Assembly (NCBI GenBank): GCA_022749755.1
Contig: CM040446.1
Span: forward strand, 3,898,966-3,962,965
Reading direction: 5' to 3'
Source: Azadirachta indica
Taxonomy: Eukaryota > Streptophyta > Magnoliopsida > Sapindales > Meliaceae
DNA: 64,000 nt
Part shown: positions 48,237 through 60,929 of the stretch, in pieces
Layout: each line of letters opens with the position of its first letter
How positions within the stretch are numbered: position 1 is the stretch's first letter
Translations under genes and position numbers: made by a program
Notes under the pieces: generated by a model
Databases searched by the model: none
Told to the model about the DNA's origin: nothing
Seen by the model: only the letters and a program-made list of their open reading frames with translations

Positions 48237-51233
48237 ATGTTCTCCAGAGCTTCGATTAGAGCAATAATTCGTGCATATTCAGTGCCGGAGTCTCTGAAAA
48301 GGTTAAATTTCTTCGTCTCTCTTCTCATTATCAGTTGAATTTCTTCTATTTCATTCATTTGCTGCTGCTAATTTAGAAAACTCCTTTTCCGTTAGAAACT
48401 GATTTAATTACAGAAACAAGCTCGTTTTCTACAAATTAGTGTTTTGTTCCTGATTTCATGTTCCCTGTCTATGTAGGAATTCTTCGCTTCGCTTCCGTTG
48501 TCTAGCCCACAATGCGTCGCCACTGTCTAAACCCTCGGCATTTTTCAAGTCTCTTCATAATCATTACACCACACTTACACACAATCAACTGGATATGTTT
48601 ATTGGTGCTAGAAAAGGGCTGCATTTGAGATACATGAGCAATGCTTCAATTGAGCTCAAGGCGGATGGTGATACTGTTAGGTTTTCTCTTAATAATCATC
48701 GCAGTACTGATTCAGTAACTCCAGCGAACCAGGGAACTAAACGGCGGAAGATGTCTATAAAGGCCAAAAGGAATGAACTCAGGTTCTATCGCCTTAAGGC
48801 CAAAAAGAAGATGAATTCTCCAAATCCACTAGTTAGGATTACATACAAACTTGAGAAGGTTGGACAACTTACTAATTTTTCAATTTCAATTGTCTAAGCT
48901 GCTCTAAACTTTAGCCTCAATTTTTACTGTATCCCTCTTAGTATCTTTTAGCTAATGCTCCTGGATGTGGGATGATAATGTGCCAGCCAAAGCTATGATT
49001 TTTTTCTAATTTTGTTGCTGCTTTGAGCTTTCTCTTAGTAATTTAAAATAAATTTTATTATTCAGCATGTGGTAGTTGTAGTTTTGTTGAGTTTGAGGTT
49101 TTTTGCATAATATTTCTGCTATTACACCATACAATTATTGATTTAAATCCCATTTAATTCTTTTATGAAAAACTCTTGTCAGGCAAAACGAAAGGAAGCG
49201 TGGCTGATTGAGAAGTTGAGGAAATTTGAGTTTCCCAAAGCTCCACCTGAAACACATGATCCTGAAATTTTAACCGAGGAAGAGCGGCACTACTTAAAGC
49301 GTATTGGTGAGAAAAAGAAACATTACGTTCAAGTTGGACGACGAGGAGTCTTTGGAGGTGTTGTTCTTAATATGCATCTTCATTGGAAGAAGCATGAGAC
49401 TGTGAAAGTTGTTTGCAAGCCTTGCAAGCCAGGAAAAATTCATGAGTATGCTGAAGAACTTGCTCGACTCAGCAAAGGCATTATTATTGACATCAAACCT
49501 AACAATACGATAATATTTTATCGTGGAAAGAACTATGTGCAGCCAAAAGTTATGTCCCCTCCGGATGCAATACCTAAAGAAAAGGTAAGTTTTGTTCGTT
49601 TCCTTATCACTTCTCTTTTATCTGCTGTATCTGTATGTTAATATGTGAAAATAATGTAATTTACTATGGACATTTCCTTCTCAACATCCAATAATCTTTC
49701 GTTTCTGCAACTTCGAAAATTAAATAGTTATGTTCAAAGGTGTTTACTTGGTCCTGATCTGTATCTAGTCTTGGAACTGCAAAATTTGCATCTGCTTTCT
49801 TGATGATACTCCAAATATGCTGCCTCAAGCACCCATTATGTGATGAACACAACTGGGCAATCAGTGAGAGTGTAAATTTGAAGGTTTACTATTGGATAGC
49901 ATGAAATTAAGTAATTCAAATCCCTGAAATCTCTTAGATATTATTTTCTAAATAATCCTATGACTCATTTTTTTTTCTTTCAAGTTCAACTGCTTCTGGA
50001 ACTGTATATTATTTTATTAATGTATATCTTTTTCTTTTTATTCTCGGATTCGCAAATGAGCTCCTTTGCAACTGGGCATGTGAGTATTAGACATTGATGC
50101 TACAAATCATAGATGCTAAGTTGTTGGAATATCTTGATGAAAACAGAATCTTATTACTTTTTGTGTCGCCAAAACTTTTAATATAACAATATTTTGAATT
50201 CATTAAGGGCCAGTTTATATAAGGTCTGGAGAGGAGCTAAATTAAATACCATTTGGTATATTTGGATGTGGCCTGCTATGTATGTACTATTTGTAGGACA
50301 TGTCTCCTTTTTTAAATTTGGATCACACATCTGAGGACGCAACATTTTAATAAGACAGTTTTATCTGCTTGTAGCTCACAGTTGTGTGAACTGTTAAAGT
50401 AGATGAATCATTTTTTCTAAAATTTGATGTGGGGTGCGACATGAATTTTGTTATAACACATTCACATGCTCGCAAGTTTGGTTATTGTTCTGTTATGCGT
50501 TTTCCTATTAAGCAACAGACCTAAAATTGTACGGAATCAATACCCATTTAATATTACAAATGCATATAAGTTTATAGAACTGTGTCCATGTTTCTAGAGT
50601 TATGAAAAGTTTTCATGTTTCACGCACGATAATGGTGTAGAACTCAATGTCTATGTACGCATCTACATACTTAGCATGAATTATGGTCAGGATTTGGCGC
50701 TTTTATTCCTGCTAAATCTAATATCACCCATGCAACATCTATTTGATTCTATGACTCTTCTTTTACATCATTGATTTAGTTCAAAGTTATTATAGTAGTG
50801 CCATTCTGAGTCAGTGTATCTTAGGGGATGTTAATTCTTTTTGAGTAATAGAAGATCTTAAGCATGTTGAAAACATATCAGCCTTTTTTCTTTTTCGTTT
50901 TAGTGTTATTCTTATGAGAGTTAACATGCCTTTATTATACCTTGTGGTGGATTCATGGGCCAACATAAACGAAGAAAGCATCTCTCCTGCCAAATGATCC
51001 TTTTTCTGTCTATTAAATTGATTGGTCTTGTGGGCGTTTTATTTCATTTTGGGACAGCAAGTGCCAACTTAATAATTACTTATCCTATTCATGAATCGCA
51101 GGCCCTGGAAAAATATAAGTACGAGCAGTCTCTGGAGCATACAGGTTGGTTCATTGAAAAGTTGGAGAAGGAGTTGGAAGAATATCATGAGCATATTGCT
51201 CGATACAAGAAGGTGAAAGAGTTAGCAACATGA
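48237..51233 (+). CDS. Single CRM (CRS1-YhbY) domain RNA-binding protein, probably organellar (At3g25440/At4g13070-like)
   Basis: Four exons, 48237-48301, 48477-48858, 49183-49584 and 51102-51233, join in frame to 326 residues. The first exon supplies an Arg/Ser-rich, acid-poor N-terminus (MFSRASIRAIIRAYSV) typical of a mitochondrial or plastid transit peptide. A basic middle part (KRRKMSIKAKRNELRFY) leads to one CRM domain at about 180-272. The domain contains LTEEERHYLKRIG at its start, the conserved GxxG-type loop GRRGVFGGVV at about 201-210, and IIDIKPNNTIIFYRGKNY at its end. The C-terminus (about 284-326) is an acidic/basic helix likely to form a coiled coil (FIEKLEKELEEYHEHIARYKK). CRM proteins bind organelle RNA, mostly for group II intron splicing; which intron this one serves cannot be read from sequence. 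It is unrelated to the GT14 genes on both sides. Confidence 0.92.
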
Positions 51234-52649
51234 TTTCTAGGTAAGTCATCTTTTTATTTGGTTGTAATTTATGAGGAAAGGAATTTGATTGTTTACACAA
51301 TATTTTGTTTGTTTAGTAGGGAAAATGAAAGAAGACGAAAGGAGAATTCTCTCTATTTTTTTTCCCTTTATGGTCAGAAATTGAAGATGAAGTAGAATAG
51401 AAGACAAAAGGAATTTGTCTCGCTCTCCCGTTGTTTCCTACACTTTCTTTCCTAAAATTATCTATTCTGGGAGAAATTTCAAATTTTGCTGGTGGAAGTT
51501 TTCTGTGTAGCATGTAAATATTACTCTAGTGCTGAGTTTCTTTGCTAAAAGGATCGAGTCTGTTTATGAATAGAGCACACATATTTTATTACACAAACGG
51601 GATGGAAAGTGGAAGATGACTCACTATTGAACCATGATGCCAAAAAGTAGATAAACATTTACTAATGAAATTTCTGAAACACTATTTTTTGGTATACGTG
51701 AGGAAAAAGATTATGGAAGATGATCTCATTTATTTGTTATTCAGTGAAGAATTACATTTTCTGAAAGGAAATTTCTGAAATGCCATGAGGGTATAGCTGA
51801 GGATGCTCTGTTCTCAGTAGTTTAGGAGAACAAGTTCTGTATCAATGTTTAAAAGGGGTGTTTTAAGCAGCAGTCAGTCATTTCATTCTTCATTTGGATT
51901 TGGTGGACTGCTAGAATATTCAGATGTGGTGCTGCAACTCTTAACAGAATATTTGAACACCATGCATGCAGTCAAAGTTTAGTGAATGTTCTCTCGCCCT
52001 TATCAAATCCAAAAATTTCTGTGATTTATGTGGTAATACTAACCATATTTCTGACTATTATGACCTTCATGGTTTACTAAATTGTAATTCTGGCCCAAGT
52101 TTATGATCCTTCTGGAAATGAAACTATGCTAGAGCTAGTCAGATGTCATTGTAATCTCCCTCTTGGAACGTGAAAATATACAAATTAATTTCATTATTGT
52201 TTGCTGTTTGGGTTTCAATGGTTTGACCGCATTTGACCATGATTTGTGACACATCTAGTAGTTGAAAATTTGACTGTGTATGATACTTGAAGAGACAAGA
52301 CATCTCAAGTTGTTTCAAATTCTTGTATGGACTGTAAGACGAGAATACCCTTCATTTGCTAATAATGCATAACATTTGAGGGGGCTACAGAAAAGTTGTT
52401 TGAAATTTCCATATTGTTGCAAGCGTGATAATTGTCTTACTTTTTGTGATTTTCATAATCAGGCATACTTACAATGATGAGTTTAGTATACATGTTTTAT
52501 ATTAGAATGCACAATAGAAGCATGATTATAGACAATGTTGATAAATGGCATTAGAAATCCCTTTGCCAGAAAAAAAGGAGAATTGGGGAAGAGATGGCAG
52601 AAGTTTGTGGAAAATATGCCATTTAGGGGAGTTGATGTCTAAGGCTTAG

Positions 52650-52814
52650 TTTGGTATTGTGGTGGTTATGTTGTGCTTTGAAAGTAAAGATAAAACAGTG
52701 TTTGGTAAACACAATTTTTGGTGAGAACTACTTATTTTTCTGCTAATATCTGAAATCTAGTGCTTTCATGTCATAGTAGTTGTGATTTTAATGCCAACTC
52801 ACCTCAATACCAAA
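52650..52814. mobile_element. Short MITE-like element
   Basis: 165 bases with terminal inverted repeats TTTGGTATTGTGGTGG (left) and TTTGGTATTGAGGTGA (reverse complement of the right end). The inner arms are weaker. No clear target-site duplication. The ends resemble hAT-type MITEs, an assignment I hold loosely. Confidence 0.55.
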
Positions 52815-53562
52815 GGAAATCTAAGTCACTTGGCTATGCTCAGTTCCATAAAGTGGAAATGGTAATAATGATAGATTCATTCATTAAACGACACAAATAA
52901 TTTTTAACCTTTAGCATATTTCTCTAAGATTCTTTATATATCTTGATTGAAAAATTGACTTAAGCTTTGAATACAATGCGTTTTGCAATCAAATGAATAC
53001 AACGTGTTTTACAACTACAACTCGAGCAAAGAAACTCCTCAAGAGTAGCCCAGAAATCACTTAAACTGTTAACAATGCAGTCGGTGAAGTCTGAAGACTA
53101 TGCATACTAGATTTAAAAGTGGGTTATCTTCTTGTAAATCGCCTTTTAGGTAACAGTTGAAGACGTTACAGCAGAAACAACATCAGAGTTGCGAATGGAG
53201 GTCACTAATGTAAATCCACTAATGATCAAGTCAGGCAAACTTGAAGTCTTGTCTATGGCAACGTGTATATTAATCGTGGTGCCGACTCAGTCAATTAATA
53301 TAGGTGTTCAGTCCCTAGACTCGAAAGCGACTTCCCTACTGAGCTTGCTAGAATAACATAGTCATCAAGTTTAATTTAGTTCGTTATAAAATCGTGTCAT
53401 CATGATAAAATCTAGGTGCAACGCCAGCAGACTCGGTATCTAATTTATTATAGTAACATTTTTAGGTTAATTTAACTAGAAAAGTAATCCAGGTACTCAT
53501 GTCTTTTTCTATGGCAGTAAAATTAAGGAGATTAATTAGAGTCTAGAGTACTTTACATACTA

Positions 53563-53598
53563 GACCAGAGACCAGAGACCAGAGACCAGAGACCAGAC
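53563..53598. repeat. 7-bp minisatellite, GACCAGA unit
   Basis: Five head-to-tail copies of a GACCAGA unit, about 200 bases upstream of the start codon of GT14 copy 2. Confidence 0.9.
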
Positions 53599-53797
53599 AT
53601 GATTCAAATGAAATACAATAATTTGCCGTAATGAATCAAATATTTTACGATAACTAAATCTTCTTGCAACTATGTCTGTGTCATTTTGGTCTTTTGTTAT
53701 AATATATTTGGGCTGAATTAAAACAATTCTCTTCATTTCTTATTTTTTATTTTGAGAAAAATATATAGTTCAAAAGTTGATCGTCTTCTGAAAAAGC

Positions 53798-56087
53798 ATG
53801 GCTAACATGCAGATTTTTTCTCGGCCTCGCCGTAGATCTTCTCTGAAAAGGCCAGTATGGATTATCGTTTCTTTGTTTTGCTTCTTTCTGGTATTTGCTT
53901 ATACCTTGCCACCTGAAAAGTACAATTTCGGCTGGAACATGTTCTCAACTTCTTGCAGAAGTGCTTTTCCTGTACCAACTTTTTCTGAAAAAGAAAATAG
54001 CGATCAACAGATGGCTTCTCGTGTTGTGATAAGGGAGATCTTGAATCCTGTTCATTATTCCAAGAATCCAAAAATTGCCTTCATGTTTTTGGTTAAAGAT
54101 TTGTTGCCTTTCGAGACGCTCTGGGATAAGTTTTTCTATGTACGTACGTACGTAATTCAGCTAATAAATCAATAATAATAAATCTAAAATATAATATTAT
54201 ATATGTAATATAATTTTATTAATTAGATAGTAGTGTTATATCTAGCAAATAATCTTATGTATGTCAACTTGAGCAGGGCCACGAGGGAAAGTTCTCTATA
54301 TATGTCCACGCAGAAAGGAAAAAACCAGTGCATGTCAGCCCTCACTTTTTCAATCGGGATATACGCAGTGCCAGGGTTCTGTATTAATTAATGCATTAAT
54401 TACCAATTTACTGTTGATTCTTTGATTTCTAATGCTATATATATATGTATATATACGAGCAGCTAAATCAGATCAGGTTCCTTGGTTGATTCCATACAAA
54501 ATATAATTGCAGGTTAGTTGGGGAAGAATTTCAATGGTAGATGCAGAGAGACGACTATTAGCAAATGCTTTAAAAGATCCTGATAATCTTCATTTTGTTC
54601 TACTTTCTGAGAGGTAACAGCAACATAAACATAAAACATAAACACATATTAATAGCAAGATTATTCAGTTACTTTTATCAGCTCTCTCTTTCTATATAAA
54701 TATATATCTTTCTCATTGTTCTTAATTAATTAATTGGCATGCATTACAGTTGTGTACCATTGCACAATTTTGACTATGTCTACGACTATCTCATCAACGC
54801 AAATGTGAGCTTCATTGACTGGTAATTAACGTCATATATCCCACCTCCTCATATATATATATATATATATATATATTAGTAAGATTATTCAGTTACTGAT
54901 GCCGACTGCTAGTTCTTTTTCTTACCAGTCACGAGGATGTAGGTCCACATGGGAAATGGAAGGTATTCTGAGAAGATGTTGCCGGAAATCCAGCTAAAGG
55001 ACTTTAGAAAGGGTGCACAGGTATCTAATTCTATATATTATATAGATTCTGATTTGAAACATGTATGTATTAATTGTTCTGGTAATAACAAGTTGAATGT
55101 GTGAAATAATAATACATACTTATAATTATAATACGTACGTACTTTAATTGTGCAGTGGTTTACAATGAAGCGACAACATGCTGTAATAGTAGTAGCTGAT
55201 AATCTTTACTACTCCAAATTCAGAGATTACTGTCAGGTTAATTATATATTAATTCCTATATATAAGTACCAATTGATGAAATGGATATATGCTCAATCCA
55301 TCAATATTACTTAATTACAGCGTGGAGGTGAAGGCGGCATAAATTGCATCTCAGATGAACACTACTTGCCAAGCTTTTTACGTGTGAGTACTTATATGTA
55401 TTTAATTAATCTTCCCTCAAATTACTCCCAGCTTCAACTTATAATATTTCTAATATATATAAAATTAAATATATATATATGTAATCTTCTGCTTAATTAA
55501 TTAATTAATTAATTGGTTATTAATTATTGCAGTTGATTGATCCTCGTGGTATTGCAAACCGATCAGTTACACATGTTGATTGGTCCGAACGAAAGTGGCA
55601 TCCAAAATCATATACAGCTGATGATGTTTCTTACCAGCTTCTCAATAATATTTCGGTAACACTCTATTTCTTATTTAATTTAGTGTCACATCTATATTAA
55701 TTGAATTCTCATGATAAATACAATTAATTAATTAATTTGACGTTCTTATATACACCTGCTGCAGTCGATTGAACAAATTGAGCTTCAATTAAGTGACGAT
55801 GAGGTAAATTAATTATATATTTATTTTTTATTAATTAGTCGATATTAATTCCTAATTTTTACAGACATTTTTAACGAAGTTCTGAAATTAAATAAATTTG
55901 GTCTTGTTTTAATTTGGATACTATTATTAATTTACAGAGATCAGTGGTCTCATTAGGGCCTTGCTTATGGAACGGTGTCAGACGGCCATGCTACTTATTT
56001 GCAAGGAAATTCAAACCGGAAACACTTGATAAATTGCTCATCATTCTTTTCTCCAAGTATTGGTCAATACTTGATTCACAGGATTAA
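53798..56087 (+). pseudogene. Core-2/I-branching glycosyltransferase (GT14), copy 2, frameshifted in exon 5
   Basis: Ten exons with the same borders as copy 1: 53798-54139, 54277-54375, 54513-54613, 54750-54821, 54929-55020, 55156-55236, 55321-55383, 55533-55655, 55765-55803 and 55938-56087. The N-terminus MANMQIF...LKRPVWIIVS, the membrane anchor, VDAERRLLANAL, KRQHAVIVVADNLYYSKF, THVDWSERKWHPKSY and CYLFARKF are all present. Exon 5 is 92 bases against 91 in copies 1 and 3: CATGGGAAATGG replaces CATGGAAATGG at 54948-54959, which brings TGA into frame at 54969-54971. The product would end after about 218 residues, before half of the catalytic domain. Every other exon keeps its frame and splice sites, so the break is recent, allelic or an assembly error. 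Exon 2 ends in SAR instead of SDQ. The introns are much shorter than in copy 1. Confidence 0.88.
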
Positions 56088-57157
56088 TTTAATTAATATA
56101 ATATATACTCTGTTCGTATCCATTTGATTTGATTGAGTTATCATATATAATATGCCAAAAAACTGCCGAACCCAAAAACAAAAAGTTGAACTGAACCTGC
56201 TGTTTAATTCTAGCTAGCTTTTTGTTCTAATTATGTTGAAAATAACATAAAGTATTTGTTTTACATTGCAAAAGGTGAAAAATAAAATACATATACTGAA
56301 ATTAATAATATCACTACAAGTTCCTCCACTAATAAGATAATAATATATAGTCCTTGTGCAAGCTACATAGCATACTATTAAAATTAATTATGCAAATTTC
56401 TCTAATACAAACTTTTGAATGTTCAAAATGTTCATAATAGATTTGTATATAAATAAAAAATATTTTGTTGAGTTCTAATAATTTCATTCAAGTCTTAAGA
56501 TATAATATTTAGCATTGGCGACCTGCAATTAATTTGGAAAACAAAATTAAAAAGGCGTTTTCAATTTCAGCAGATTTACCAATTATTTACATTAATATTT
56601 AACATTTTATACTTTCATTTCATAGCAATATTACAATACCGCAATATTAAACATTATCCTTAATTATTTTTTAGGCAACAATTTTATTATTTTGCTAATT
56701 ACTTCTTTTTAAGTTAATTTAACTTATTAATCTCATATTCCCCAATGCATTTTGTTGTTCTTTCCAATTTTAAAATTATGACTTTCACATAAAACAATTG
56801 AACCAAATACAGCTAGCAAGCTAATTGCTGGCTGTTAAAATTGAAAGAATTAATAAGCCAACAAAATCTTTTTTTTTGGCAGTAAATTTAAAGCGATGCA
56901 GCCGTAAGTGCTTTTCATATTATATGCAAGTATTATGAGCAGAGAAATTAATAGACGATTTTTCAAATTTATTATCAAATAAAAACATTTTTAAAATTTA
57001 CTACAACTCTAATTGGGTCCTATTTATTCAATTTGGTCCAATAATTTTTACTTATTTACTTAATTTAATGACAGCTTTTCATTAAACTCTGAAAGTCACC
57101 TGCGTTCGAAATTCTTCATCTCTCCTTAAAACCAGACAATTTCTATTCTGCGAAATC
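56088..57157. other. Intergenic DNA between GT14 copies 2 and 3
   Basis: AT-rich, nothing recognised. Copy 3's promoter should lie in the last few hundred bases. Confidence 0.5.
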
Positions 57158-60100
57158 ATGGCTTCTGAAATGCAAATTTTTCGTCCCCCTCGCCATAGGC
57201 CTCCTCTGAAAAGGGCGATTTGGATTATCGTTTCAGTTTCTTTGGTCTGCTTGCTTCTGGTTTTTGCTTATACCTCGCTACCAGAAAATGATAATTCCGG
57301 CTACTACATGTTTTTAACTTCTTGCAGAAGTGCTTTTTGTGAAGTAGCTGATTCTGTAAGAGAATATAGCGATGAAGAGATTGCTTCTCGAGTTGTGATA
57401 AGGGAGATTCTGAATCCTGTTCATTCCAAGAATCCAAAGATTGCCTTCATGTTTTTGACTAAAGGTTCACTGCCTTTCGAGATGCCCTGGGATAAAATTT
57501 TCCATCTACGTAATTCAACTTAATTTTCTTTTTTTAATTTTAATACTTTTATGCAAATATATAGATATTATTAAATTGTTAACCTAAAATGGAATCTTTT
57601 ATTTTAAGTTGAAAATCTAAGAGGTGAGTTTACATGCATGCAATCGTCAAAATTTTTTCCATTTGTTCTAATAAATTTAAGTGCATTCTTTATAAATTGA
57701 TATATAATACCACACTTGCTAATATTATCATTAATTGAATGATAAATTTTTATAATTTATAAAATAATTTATAATTACAGTATTTTATAAACCACCTCCT
57801 TGATGAATGTTCCATTACTACAGAAAATGTAGTATTATTGATTAAAATTAAGGTACGCTTATCTTTTATTGCAATAGAAAAAGGACAGACATTGTATGTT
57901 TACCTTTTTTTATATTTAAATCAGTATGACATGTAAGCAAGTTTGAATATATGAATCTAAATAAATAGATGTAACATAAATGATTTTAGATAATGATAAC
58001 TTAGGTACTTGTATATAGCACTCGTATTTTTAAGTGAAATGAACATATTATATTATTCTTATATTTATCTAAAACCTTCTTCAGCTAGCTAAAAGTATTT
58101 ACAAGCAGGGCTGCGATGGAAAGTTCTCTGTTTATGTCCACTCAAAACAAAAATCAGTGCATGTCAGTCGTCACTTCGTTGATCGTGATATACAGAGTGT
58201 CCAGGTAATTCATTGTTTAATTTGTTTCTTTAATTTTTCTTTTTCTTTTATTAATATTATTAATTTGTAGGTGCACAGACAAGTAGAATATTTGTGTGAT
58301 TTGTATAAAACAATGAAAACTAGGGTTCTTAAAACTCAAGAGTGCTGATTAGGGAACTGTTTGGGAGAGTTTATAATTATAAGTTTCATAAGTAACAAAA
58401 GGATTGCTATAAGCATTCTTAGAGATCAATAGAAGAAGAGTTGAGAAATCTCATTAACTCCTGAACATACCAGAGTCTAAGTAGATAATCAAAAGAAATA
58501 TGAAAATATAAATAATTAACACTCAAAATTTACATGGTCCGGCGTTTAATAACCCATGTTAATTCATGGATAGAATAAAAGCAGAGGAGGCCATATTTGC
58601 CAAGCTCTCTTTGCGTATAGTGCGAACTAATTTACTCATTGGGTGGTGGAAATTAGAGAGTTTTGAAGAAGGAAAAAGAGAGTGGTTGGAAAAATGTTAG
58701 AGAGAAAAGTCTTGGAGAGTATAATCCTGAAGGAGACCGCTTAGTACCTTTTCCCCTCTCATCCTTTGCGCTTGTCATATCCTTATTGGAAGTCTTGCTC
58801 ATATAGCATCATATTATTTGATGAACTTACTTTATTTTACCTTATATTATCATGAATATGAGTCTCACTTATGATATCTTTTTACTTTCTGACCATTAAT
58901 TCGTTCTATCCTTCAGTATTTTTCTTAATTACTAAATGCTTTCGGGGTCCCATCTTCAATTGCTTGAGTCAATTCTCAAATGGACTTACACACTCATTAT
59001 AAGCGGATTCTATTAGCTTAATTGTATCGTATTACCAGTTATAGTAATATACATAGTGTAATTAATTCTATCGATTTGCAGGTGACGTGGGGTGGGGTGA
59101 TAATTCAATGATTGATGCCGAAAGACGATTATTAGCAAATGCTCTTGAAGACCCTCAAAACCAACATTTTGTATTACTCTCCGACAGGTGATTAATTATT
59201 TAATTAATAAAAATTAAGTCATAATTAATACTTTTTAACTAATGGAATTCTCAATTTCTAAAATCATTGCATTTGGGCATTGCAGTTGTGTACCATTGCA
59301 TAGTTTTGAATATGTCTACAACTATTTGTTACATGCAAATCTTAGTTTCATTGATTGGTTAAGTACATATCTAAATCTACTTGTATATATATTAATATTA
59401 TTATATGAGTTGGTAATTATCAAATTATTTTAAATTATTTATATTGCTCTTAATTTTTAATTTTTTTTTTTAAGTTTTAAAGATCCAGGCAAGTATGGAG
59501 ATGGTAGGTATCCGATCAAAATGTCACCAGAGGTCGAGAAAAAAGATTTTAGAAAGGGTGCCCAGGTAAATATTATGTGATCTTCATTTATGTATGCATA
59601 TTAAAATAAATAAAAAAGAAAGATTATCTTGGTTAACAAAGTAGAAAAAATTCCTTAATATTGATTTCTTCTTCCATTTTCTTAATTTTTGTGGAAGTCG
59701 TTCTCCATGAAACGAAAACATGTTGTGATAACTGTGGCTGACACTCTTTACTACTCAAAATTCCGAGATTTTTGCAAGGTGAAAAATAAAAAAAACTTTC
59801 AATTTGACGTGGATAATTTTGATTTTTATTGCTTGCAGCTAGGTTTTGAGGGAAAATATTGCGTTGCTGATGAACATTACTTGCCAACCTTTTTCTATGT
59901 AATTAAGAATGATCCATTTAGCTAGCTAGCTAGGCTAATTTTTCTAATATTGATTTCTCTACTTAATATTCTTATTAAATATTATTTTATTTATTTATTA
60001 AAATATTTCAGATGGTTGATCCTGGTGGAATTGCAAACTGGTCAGTAACTCATGTTGATTGGTCTGAACGAAAATGGCATCCGAAATTCTACAAGGCGTC

Positions 60101-60929
60101 CGACGTTACTTCTCAGCTTGTAAACAATATTACGGTATATATATTTATATTAGGCATTTATTAAATTAATATAATATTAACTTAATAAATAAAATATAAT
60201 GATTTTGATGTTGTTGTATGATGTGCAGTCTATTGATATAAGCGTGCATGTAACAAGTGATAAAAACGTATAAGATAATTTAATACGAGAGAATGTCTAA
60301 TAGTCTTGTTGTTTAGCGTAATACTTTATTACTCTCTGTTACTTGTTAAATGCCTTAATAACTCTTTAAAAAAAATTATTTTTTAAATACAATTATCAAT
60401 TTGTTCTCTTACTTATATTAAAAGTCTGTACATGTGTCATTTGGATAACTATTGATTTGAAATTACATTTTTGAGTGGCAAAATTTTAATTTTTAATTTA
60501 CAGAGAACGGTTGTTTAAACTGTGTTTGTAATGATGTCATTGCGTAAAGTGTTCAACTCAACCTTAAGTTGCCACTTAAAAGATGACATGAATCTTTTTA
60601 CATACTTCTGACTATAATTAAGAAAGTAAATTGATAATTATATTAAAAATAATGATTTTTATTAACGGAACTAATGTCAAAGGATATCGAGGTATTAGTT
60701 AAATAATATGAGATAACAAAATATTAGACCAAACAACAGAGGATATGGAGTATTCTCCCCTTAATTTAATTAAGATTACTTTTCGTTTTCTTTTGGTAAT
60801 TAATTAATATTCTTATTACAGAAGGAAGTTCAGAGACAGTCTTGCGAATGGAATGGTATGAAACAACCGTGTTACTTTATTTGCAAGGAAATTCCACCCG
60901 GACTCTCTTCACAACTTGTTAAACAATGA
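57158..60929 (+). pseudogene. Core-2/I-branching glycosyltransferase (GT14), copy 3, several disabling changes
   Basis: Exon equivalents are 57158-57505, 58109-58204, 59082-59187, 59286-59357, 59475-59565, 59698-59778, 59839-59898, 60012-60134, 60229-60267 and 60822-60929. The N-terminus (MASEMQIFRPPRHRPPLKRAIWIIVSVSLVCLLLVF) and most blocks are readable, for example THVDWSERKWHPKFY. Defects: the exon 1 donor GT has become CT at 57506-57507 (copy 2 has CTATGTACGT, here CATCTACGT). Exon 3 is 106 bases instead of 101 and meets TGA at 59109-59111. The last exon has one extra T (TACTTTATTTGC), so CYLFARKF becomes CYFICKEI and the end is new. A 477-bp MITE sits in intron 9. This is the most decayed of the three copies. 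Confidence 0.88.
60285..60761. mobile_element. MITE, GAGAATG family, inside intron 9 of GT14 copy 3
   Basis: A 477-bp foldback flanked by TAATTTAAT on both sides (60276-60284 and 60762-60770). Its left part GAGAATGTCTAATAGTCTTG matches the reverse complement of the right part, GAGAATACTCCATATCCTC, and both continue into TGTTGTTT. It is related to the copies at 20089, 31526 and 39121 but longer. Confidence 0.7.

Larger units (their letters stand above)
51234..53797. other. Intergenic DNA between CRM gene and GT14 copy 2
   Basis: No gene is seen. It contains a MITE-like element (52650-52814) and a 7-bp minisatellite (53563-53598). Confidence 0.5.
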
